Source: an archaeon | GTDB taxonomy: Archaea; Nanobdellota; Nanobdellia; Woesearchaeales; JAHJEM01 | Direction of reading: 5' to 3' | NCBI GenBank assembly: GCA_020057445.1 | Contig: JAGVFV010000034.1 | Span: 1 to 11,769, forward strand | Length of the DNA: 11,769 nucleotides | In this document: positions 6,428 through 11,769 of the stretch, in pieces | How the letters are laid out: every line of letters starts with the position of its first letter | Position numbering within the stretch: the stretch's first letter is position 1 | The notes under the pieces: model-generated | The model's database searches: none | Seen by the model: only the letters and a program-made list of their open reading frames with translations | What the model was told of the DNA's origin: nothing | Position numbers and translations under genes: made by a program

Positions 6428-6588
6428 AAATCCTCAAATGCCCATCTTGCCAAAGCTATGGATTGCAGAGTTCCTGCTCTTGCGGAGGCGAACGAATCGC
6501 CCCAAAGCCTCCGAAATACAGCCCTGAAGACAAATACGCAAAATACCGACGGATGTGGAAGCATGACCTGGACCATCACGACCCATAA
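6424..6588 (+). CDS. nop10: H/ACA RNP protein Nop10
   Basis: A 54-residue protein that joins Cbf5, L7Ae and Gar1 on H/ACA guide RNAs for rRNA pseudouridylation. CPSC (C6, C9) and C18/C20 form the zinc knuckle, followed by the PPKYSPEDKYAKYRR stretch that contacts Cbf5. The second cysteine pair is CxC rather than the CxxC usual in archaeal Nop10. The ATG shares bases with the aIF2-alpha stop (ATGA), and the gene overlaps the next one by 26 bp, so the three are translationally linked. Confidence 0.93.
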   Translation: MKILKCPSCQSYGLQSSCSCGGERIAPKPPKYSPEDKYAKYRRMWKHDLDHHDP

Positions 6589-7327
6589 GACGATCATCAC
6601 AAAAAATGCGATTCTTATCGAAGGACTCCCTGGGATTGGCAATGTCGGAAAGATAGCAATCGACATACTCATCGATGAGATCAAAGCAGAAAAAATACTT
6701 GATTTCTTCTCCCACGACCTTCCCAATTCGGTCTTTGTGAATGAAAACAATCTCGTCGACCTCCCCAAGATCGAACTCTATCACAAGAGGATCAAGGGAC
6801 AAGACTTCCTCTTCCTCGCAGGAGATGTCCAACCGACAGATGAGAACGCATCGTATTCCTTCGCTGAAGCGATTTTGGATGTTGCCAAAAAATACGATGG
6901 GAAATCCATCATCACCCTCGGCGGCATCGGCCTCCCAGAAATTCCCCAGCACCCGAAAGTGTATTGCACAGGAAACGCGAAGAAGGCAGTTTTTGCGTTC
7001 AAGGACTGCGGCATCCACGTGAACATCTATGGCGTCGTCGGGCCAATCATCGGCATCTCAGGACTACTCCTTGGCCTTGGAAAAAGGAGAAATATCCCTG
7101 CAGCAGCGCTCCTTGCAGAGACCTACGGCCATCCTGTCTATATCGGCCTTCCTGGTGCAAGGGAGCTCCTCTCAGTCCTCATCAAGAGATTTGGCTTTTC
7201 GCTCTCGCTTGCCGAACTTGACCAGGAGATCAAATCCCTTGAGAAAAACATGCCGCGAAAACCAGACGGCAAACAGCCGATCGTCAAGAAATACCTCAAA
7301 TACAAGGAGACCAACTATATAGGATAA
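6563..7327 (+). CDS. PAC2-family protein, proteasome assembly chaperone-like
   Basis: A 254-residue PAC2-superfamily protein (COG2047-like). The signature is ILIEGLPGIGNVGKIA near the N-terminus (about residues 17-32), then ITLGGIGLPE and IYGVVGPIIGISGLLLGLG in the second half, with a helical and basic tail. Archaeal relatives (PbaA/PbaB group) assist or bind the 20S proteasome. The C-terminus, NYIG, is not a canonical HbYX proteasome-docking tail, so the proteasome link is by family only. ATG at 6563 lies inside nop10, preceded by a G-rich GGATGTGG. It is the last gene of the L44e cluster, as in many archaea. Confidence 0.88.
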   Translation: MTWTITTHKTIITKNAILIEGLPGIGNVGKIAIDILIDEIKAEKILDFFSHDLPNSVFVNENNLVDLPKIELYHKRIKGQDFLFLAGDVQPTDENASYSFAEAILDVAKKYDGKSIITLGGIGLPEIPQHPKVYCTGNAKKAVFAFKDCGIHVNIYGVVGPIIGISGLLLGLGKRRNIPAAALLAETYGHPVYIGLPGARELLSVLIKRFGFSLSLAELDQEIKSLEKNMPRKPDGKQPIVKKYLKYKETNYIG

Positions 7328-7378
7328 AACTGCGGTCAGTGGTCCGGCTGACGGTGCGGATTCTTCGTCAAGAAAGTT

Positions 7379-7406
7379 ATTCTACCAAATGCATTCTATC
7401 AAATGC
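7379..7406. repeat. Two tandem copies of a 14-bp sequence
   Basis: ATTCTACCAAATGC is followed directly by ATTCTATCAAATGC; they differ at one base. Sited about 150 bp upstream of the pilin-like operon, it could be a paired regulator site or a chance duplication. Confidence 0.55.
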
Positions 7407-7524
7407 GACATGTTGCTGCAGAACTGTTCACTGCATTCTGTTCCCTTTCAGCAGCTTATGGGTTTTAACCGCCGTGTCTGTCGGCAATGTTCAGTTAGCT
7501 GTTAGTCGCGAGTAGTAACATCAA

Positions 7525-7532
7525 TTTATATA
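7525..7532 (+). promoter_or_regulatory. TATA box of the pilin-like operon
   Basis: TTTATATA begins 30 nt before the ATG at 7555, predicting a leaderless transcript for the first pilin-like gene. Confidence 0.75.
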
Positions 7533-7554
7533 CGAAGAGGCTGCTAAAACAGAC

Positions 7555-7962
7555 ATGAGGGCGCGAGCGCAAGTCAGTATGGAGTATCTTCTGATAGTAG
7601 GGTTCGCATTCCTCCTCCTTGTCCCGCTCATCATCATCTATTACACCACGCAGCAGGACCTCAATGACAAGATATCTAGCTCTCAGGCAGACAAGATCGC
7701 AAATGAGATTGCGGATGCCGCAGACCAAGTCTACTTCCAGGGGCCGCCGACCAAGAAGACATTCAAGGTCTACATGCCAGACGACGTCAAAGAGGTCATC
7801 ATCGCAGACAACTATGTCAAGATCAACCTCAAGACATTCCAGGGAACCCCGCGCTCATCTGTCAGCAACCTGACCGGGACAATATCAGCGTATGGAGGGC
7901 TGCACATCATCAAAGTCAGAGCAATAGACGGAGGAGTCACCATCACTGACGAAGACGAATGA
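7555..7962 (+). CDS. Small class III signal peptide (type IV pilin-like) protein 1
   Basis: A 135-residue protein beginning MRARAQVSMEYLLIVGFAFL. The archaeal class III signal is clear: a short basic leader, then A5|Q6 as the cut site for an EppA/PibD-type peptidase, with Glu at mature position +5. One hydrophobic helix follows (about residues 11-29), which packs into pilus cores in this family. The remaining ~105 residues are an exported, mostly beta-strand domain with one sequon (NLT) and an acidic end. It is leaderless behind TTTATATA and is the first gene of a four-gene unit. It could be a major or minor pilin subunit; the sequence does not tell which. Confidence 0.82.
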   Translation: MRARAQVSMEYLLIVGFAFLLLVPLIIIYYTTQQDLNDKISSSQADKIANEIADAADQVYFQGPPTKKTFKVYMPDDVKEVIIADNYVKINLKTFQGTPRSSVSNLTGTISAYGGLHIIKVRAIDGGVTITDEDE

Positions 7963-8363
7963 CCATGCGACGCGGGCAAATCTCCTTCGAATTCATCATG
8001 ATGCTTGGCATGGGCATGATCATCATGATACTCTTTGTCGCAGTCCTCAACACCATCCTTAAAGACAAGAACGAGGAAGTCCGTGAAGCGCTCTTCATCG
8101 ATCTTGGCGAATCCATCCAGCAAGAGGTGCTCGTCGCAAACGCAGTGGAAGAAGGATACACCCGGACATTCTTCATACCTCCAGCAGAATTCAACATGTC
8201 CTATGAGCGACATCCATACACGGTCAACAACACCAATGACACGGTCATCATCACCAACAACGAAAAGACCTACGAGTTTTCCATTCCACTAATCGAAGGC
8301 AACTTTCATATCGGAGAGAACCTGATCCAAAAAATAGACGGGAAGATCTATGCAAACACGTAA
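7959..8363 (+). CDS. Small class III signal peptide (type IV pilin-like) protein 2
   Basis: This 134-residue protein starts MTMRRGQISFEFIMMLGMGM. The cut site G6|Q7 gives a mature N-terminus QISFEF with Glu at +5, the classic class III pattern, and a Met-rich hydrophobic helix follows (about 12-30). The extracellular part (~100 residues) has sequons NMS, NNT and NDT. The first ATG overlaps the previous stop (ATGA); a second in-frame ATG two codons on (7965) is an equally possible start and leaves the signal intact. The 3' end overlaps the next gene by 14 bp. Confidence 0.82.
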   Translation: MTMRRGQISFEFIMMLGMGMIIMILFVAVLNTILKDKNEEVREALFIDLGESIQQEVLVANAVEEGYTRTFFIPPAEFNMSYERHPYTVNNTNDTVIITNNEKTYEFSIPLIEGNFHIGENLIQKIDGKIYANT

Positions 8364-9489
8364 AGGACAGACCTGGTCCATAGATTACACCATCGGATTA
8401 CTCTTATTCCTCTTTGCCATCGTGATCGGCCTCAAGATCATCTTCAACACCTTTCAAGAACCGACATATGAATACCTGGGCAAGAATGCATACACGCTCA
8501 TGGACCAATTCACAGGCGAAGGCTACCCTTACTCGTGGACAAAAGATGATGTCCTTCGCATCGGCCTCACCACAAAGAACACCGTCAACATCACCAAGCT
8601 CAACACGCTGTATGGCATGGACCCGCAAGCGACGAGAAAATACCTGCCGACGAGACATACGTATTACCTTTTCCTTGAAGACAAGGACTTTGGCATCATC
8701 TACTATAACGCGACCTGCGGCTATGGCACGAGCGGCATCACCAATAACGGGACACTATCCTATCATGCTGTCGCATACTACACCTCACAGGCAACAGAGG
8801 TAAACCTCCTTCCTCTCGCAAGTATGACATATGCTGCAGACATCTACCACAGGAACAGCCTCCCCGGAGACATGATCAATGGATACGCCGCCGCAGGCGG
8901 ACTTGACAATCTCACCGATCACCTCTCTTCCTATGACACCATCATCCTCGAATACCCTTCTTTTTCGACATACACAGGAAAACTCAACATGACAGAGCTT
9001 GACGTGCTCTTCACCTCATGGCAACAAGATGGAAATAACCTCTTCATCACAGGACATGTTGGGACAAACCTGACCGGAGTCAACTTTCCCGAATCAGAAG
9101 ACGGTGCCGGAAACGCGACGATCATGAACGAGCATGATTATGTCCCCTTTCTGGAAGAAGAATCGATTATCTTCGCAAGAAAATACTCGCTTTCCCCGAA
9201 CGGGGCAGACGACTTTTTCTGGATAGCCAATTATACCAACGGCAGGTTCGCGATAGCATCCTGGAAGAATCACGACGGCATCGGCGTCTATTACTCATAC
9301 CCCCTTGCGGCCTATGACATCCAGAACAACATCACACACCAGATCAACAGCACACTGCAGAAGATCGCCCTTGGATACTGCGAAGGGCTTGACCTCTCCG
9401 CCCTCTCCTTCGACAATTTCGTCATCGCAAAACGCTTTGTCATCTTCAACAAAAAAATTACCACACTTGGCCTCTATGTCTGGGAGTGA
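8350..9489 (+). CDS. Pilin-like membrane protein with Rossmann-like ectodomain
   Basis: A 379-residue protein. MQTRKGQTWSIDYTIGLLLF gives a class III-like start (cut probably G6|Q7) and one membrane helix (about 13-30), but the acidic residue is Asp at +6, not Glu at +5. After about 130 residues comes a region of alternating strands and helices (about 135-310: EVNLLPLASMTYAAD, DTIILEYPSF, LDVLFTSWQQDGNNLFITGH, then FAIASW and GVYYSYPLA). This resembles the layout of GATase1/ThuA-like or flavodoxin-like domains, without recognised catalytic residues. About ten sequons support an outside location. It overlaps the previous gene by 14 bp, and the next starts 3 bp after its stop, so it is part of the same operon. 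Fold assignment is tentative; membrane anchoring and export are well supported. Confidence 0.75.
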   Translation: MQTRKGQTWSIDYTIGLLLFLFAIVIGLKIIFNTFQEPTYEYLGKNAYTLMDQFTGEGYPYSWTKDDVLRIGLTTKNTVNITKLNTLYGMDPQATRKYLPTRHTYYLFLEDKDFGIIYYNATCGYGTSGITNNGTLSYHAVAYYTSQATEVNLLPLASMTYAADIYHRNSLPGDMINGYAAAGGLDNLTDHLSSYDTIILEYPSFSTYTGKLNMTELDVLFTSWQQDGNNLFITGHVGTNLTGVNFPESEDGAGNATIMNEHDYVPFLEEESIIFARKYSLSPNGADDFFWIANYTNGRFAIASWKNHDGIGVYYSYPLAAYDIQNNITHQINSTLQKIALGYCEGLDLSALSFDNFVIAKRFVIFNKKITTLGLYVWE

Positions 9490-9492
9490 CAC

Positions 9493-11769
9493 ATGAAAAA
9501 AGGATTTTACTTCACCATGGACGCGGTCTTCGCGGCGATCCTCCTCATCATCGGACTCATCCTCATCAGCCGCTTCTTCGTGCACACGACAGAGCCGACA
9601 CAGATCGACGCGTATTCCGAAGACCTGCTCAACACCCTCAACAGCGTGAATCTCGAAGACATATCAGACCCCTTCATCGCAGAGGAATTGAAGAATGGGA
9701 ACATCACCGCCCTGAACGAGAGCGTGCTCCTCAAGATAGGAGAATACTGGGCGACAAACCAGACGGAAAAAGCGATCAACCTCTCCCGCCTCATGGTCGA
9801 GAATCTCATCCCTGACAGGTTCGGCATCAACATCACCCTCGGACAGGACGTCATCTACTCAAAGAACAGGACACCGAACGAAAACAAGACACCGACAGAC
9901 ATCATCACCTCGAAGCGGATGATCTCAGGGATCGCGCCAGGCGCGCCACTGCGCGGATCATCTTCAGCAGCATACCTCAAGAAGATACGGGACAAGCGCA
10001 CAGCTACCTACACCTACTTCGGAGGGTTTGAAGGGCAAGGAAACCTCACCAAATATGTCGATGACATCCCCCTTGATGTGCACCCCGCAGACATACTCGA
10101 GATCCTCCTCGAAGTCGACACCATCCGGCCGTTTCTCCTCTCCATCAACGGCAACCCGTGCCAGACATTTGCGCCGACCACGGGATCGATGACCGCGGAC
10201 GTCTTCAACGCAACAGCGTGCAACGCATCGATACAGACAGGAAGGAACATCTTCACCTTCCAGTTCTCAGGGCCGCTCAACGAGTCCTACATCGCGGGAG
10301 GATTCATCAAGATCAGGTACAAGACAGACGAATTCCAGCACAACACAAGCTACGGCCTCTACAGGTACCAGCTGCCAGGAATCTATGGCATCATCAATGT
10401 CTATTCCTCGCTCTATGTGCCAGGAACCATCAACTCCTACAAGGCAAACCTCACTTTCTTCAACAACTATTCCACCTTCCTCACCATCGGAAACGAGACC
10501 ATCTTCAACACGTCAGGCATCAACACCACGCAGACCGTCTACCGGGAACGGTCAGGCCTCACCTGGCCGACATCGACGATCCCGCTTCGCCTCGGCGTGA
10601 TGAACGTGAGCAGGCAGACCAACCAGACGACAGGACAACCTTCAGACATCTTCTTCGTCTCTGACGTCTCCGGAAGCATGGGCGACTGCATCATCTACAG
10701 GCCGCCGCTCTACAGCTGCTCCTACCAATGCAAGAAGAAACAAAATTCGCCATACTCGAATTTCGCCTGTGTCATCGGAGACCCTGATGACTGCGACGAC
10801 AACCATCGGCCTTGCGGAGGCGGGACATGGAACGACTGCAGGAACTTCGCCGTCGCCTGCAGCAAGATAAAGCTCGACTTCCTCAAGCAGGCGGAAAACT
10901 CGTCAGTCGACAAGTTCCTCAATGTGACAGGTGTGCAGATCGGCCTTGTCAGCTATGCCTCGACAACAGTCAACACCCTCGGCCTCACCACCGACGGAGG
11001 AACGCTCCATTCCAGGATCAATGGCTACAATGCGAATGGCAACACGTGCATCTCCTGCGGCATCCTCTCCGCACGGCAGATGTACCCTCACGTGCATAAG
11101 GAATTCATGATCCTTGTCTCTGACGGAGACGCGAACAGGAATACGACGGGCGGGAGCGGAAACGCGGCCTCAGAAGCAATAGCACAGGGGCAGGCGGCGT
11201 GCGCAGAAGGAATCACCGTCTATACCATCGGATTCGGGTCAGGCATCTCCCCCACAGGGACGCAGACGCTCCAGCAGATAGCGTGCAACAGCTCACTATA
11301 CTTCAACGCGACCAATGTGACCCAGCTCTATGACATCGTGAACAACATCACAGAACAGATCATCGTCCTCTCCAACTATTCAGCGCAGACGCTGGAGATC
11401 ATCGGGAACCTGACCAAGACAAACCTGTCACCTGAGTCATACATAGAGATCAACTACACCCCCTTTGCGCAGGACCTCCAGCCGAACGAGATCACCCTTG
11501 TCATGGAATCAGAGCAATTCAAGAACTGCACGCCGACAGTCTCCCTTCCGGGAGGCATCCGCCTGCTCGATGCCAAGCTGACATCCTATTCAGGCGAGCA
11601 CTGGACAAAAGCGGTGATCCTCAATGGCCAGGTCGTATTCAACCTGACCAGCTTTGCGCAAGACTATTATTATGTAGGTGATCCGTACATCATCGAACTC
11701 CCGACAAATCTCCTGCAAACCCGGTCAGTGAACAATCTCACGTTCATCATAGGAGACACCCCTGCAAAC
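9493..11769 (+). CDS. Large pilin-like von Willebrand factor A domain protein (3' end outside window)
   Basis: At least 759 residues, open to the window edge. The start MKKGFYFTMDAVFAAILLII is a class III-like signal (G4|F5, Asp at +6) with one membrane helix. Residues ~130-375 are beta-rich and extracellular. A vWA domain spans about 386-615: MIDAS motif DVSGSM (D391, S393, S395), a third metal ligand probably T518 (in NTCISCG), and the SDGD motif (D544). Directly after DxSxS an insertion of about 55 residues carries eight cysteines (399, 409, 413, 426, 434, 441, 449, 456). C519 and C522 sit beside the MIDAS Thr, making further disulfides or metal binding possible. Beta-rich domains follow the vWA. 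There are about 30 N-x-S/T sequons. vWA domains with intact MIDAS bind ligands through Mg2+/Mn2+; an adhesin or tip role on a pilus-like fibre is inferred from operon context. Confidence 0.85.
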   Translation, partial: MKKGFYFTMDAVFAAILLIIGLILISRFFVHTTEPTQIDAYSEDLLNTLNSVNLEDISDPFIAEELKNGNITALNESVLLKIGEYWATNQTEKAINLSRLMVENLIPDRFGINITLGQDVIYSKNRTPNENKTPTDIITSKRMISGIAPGAPLRGSSSAAYLKKIRDKRTATYTYFGGFEGQGNLTKYVDDIPLDVHPADILEILLEVDTIRPFLLSINGNPCQTFAPTTGSMTADVFNATACNASIQTGRNIFTFQFSGPLNESYIAGGFIKIRYKTDEFQHNTSYGLYRYQLPGIYGIINVYSSLYVPGTINSYKANLTFFNNYSTFLTIGNETIFNTSGINTTQTVYRERSGLTWPTSTIPLRLGVMNVSRQTNQTTGQPSDIFFVSDVSGSMGDCIIYRPPLYSCSYQCKKKQNSPYSNFACVIGDPDDCDDNHRPCGGGTWNDCRNFAVACSKIKLDFLKQAENSSVDKFLNVTGVQIGLVSYASTTVNTLGLTTDGGTLHSRINGYNANGNTCISCGILSARQMYPHVHKEFMILVSDGDANRNTTGGSGNAASEAIAQGQAACAEGITVYTIGFGSGISPTGTQTLQQIACNSSLYFNATNVTQLYDIVNNITEQIIVLSNYSAQTLEIIGNLTKTNLSPESYIEINYTPFAQDLQPNEITLVMESEQFKNCTPTVSLPGGIRLLDAKLTSYSGEHWTKAVILNGQVVFNLTSFAQDYYYVGDPYIIELPTNLLQTRSVNNLTFIIGDTPAN

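Larger units (their letters stand above)
7328..7554. other. Intergenic spacer with tandem 14-bp repeat and small hairpins
   Basis: No gene seen. It holds GTCAG/CTGAC (hairpin near 7336-7352) and TTCTT/AAGAA around 7361-7374. A head-to-tail 14-bp repeat follows, ATTCTACCAAATGC (7379-7392) and ATTCTATCAAATGC (7393-7406), with one mismatch. GCTGC/GCAGC (7415-7419 / 7451-7455) and GCCG/CGGC (7471-7474 / 7482-7485) complete the set. None has a T run that would mark a terminator. The right end carries the promoter of the pilin-like operon. Confidence 0.5.

Noticed and set aside
6118..6768. 216-residue minus-strand open frame across aIF2-alpha, Nop10 and PAC2
   Set aside because: It is antisense to three conserved genes and has a Ser-rich composition typical of a shadow frame.
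10158..10664. 168-residue plus-strand open frame within the vWA gene
   Set aside because: It is His/Arg/Gln-rich, out of frame with a strong coding sequence, and so a shadow.

Overview
The window reads as archaeal chromosome, most likely a DPANN lineage of the Woesearchaeota/Pacearchaeota type. It carries archaeal/eukaryal-type information genes (GINS, ribosomal proteins L44e and S27e, aIF2-alpha, Nop10, a PAC2-family chaperone). It also has TATA/BRE promoters placed about 30 nt upstream of start codons, class III (archaeal pilin-type) signal peptides, an S-layer-like protein and many N-glycosylation sequons in exported proteins. The lineage call is an inference from gene style; no rRNA is present.

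Layout. Positions 1-465 hold the 3' end of an S-layer-like gene, followed by a T-rich terminator. Positions 570-2462 encode a large exported protein of unknown function with an amphipathic C-terminal tail. A radical SAM enzyme with a TRAM-like C-terminus lies convergently on the minus strand (2554-3756). The 432-bp divergent gap 3757-4188 has no gene but is full of inverted repeats. These are a 9-bp inverted repeat (3791-3853), a 174-nt fold-back element with five hairpins closed by 13-bp terminal inverted repeats (3857-4030), and a 66-bp palindrome (4071-4136). The promoter of the next gene follows. Gins51 (4189-4923) follows as a leaderless gene.

A second promoter at 4937-4944 drives the conserved archaeal cluster L44e - S27e - aIF2-alpha - Nop10 - PAC2 (5155-7327). 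The genes are tightly packed or overlapping, which links ribosome, initiation factor, H/ACA RNP and proteasome-assembly functions. Between this promoter and L44e lies a ~176-nt stretch (4969-5144) that folds into two stacked 11-bp helices around further hairpins. The predicted transcription start coincides with its first base and it ends 10 nt before the L44e start codon. It is either an undescribed leader of the operon or a processed non-coding RNA, and I consider it one of the two most interesting signals here.

After a 227-bp spacer with a small tandem repeat and a strong promoter, four consecutive genes (7555 to beyond 11769) each begin with a class III-like signal followed by one membrane helix. 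They are two small pilin-like proteins, a larger one with a Rossmann-like ectodomain, and a very large von Willebrand factor A (vWA) protein that runs off the window. They overlap or nearly abut and look like one operon for an extracellular pilus-like or adhesive assembly, loosely comparable to TadE/TadG-type systems. The vWA domain has an eight-cysteine insertion directly after its metal-binding DxSxS motif.
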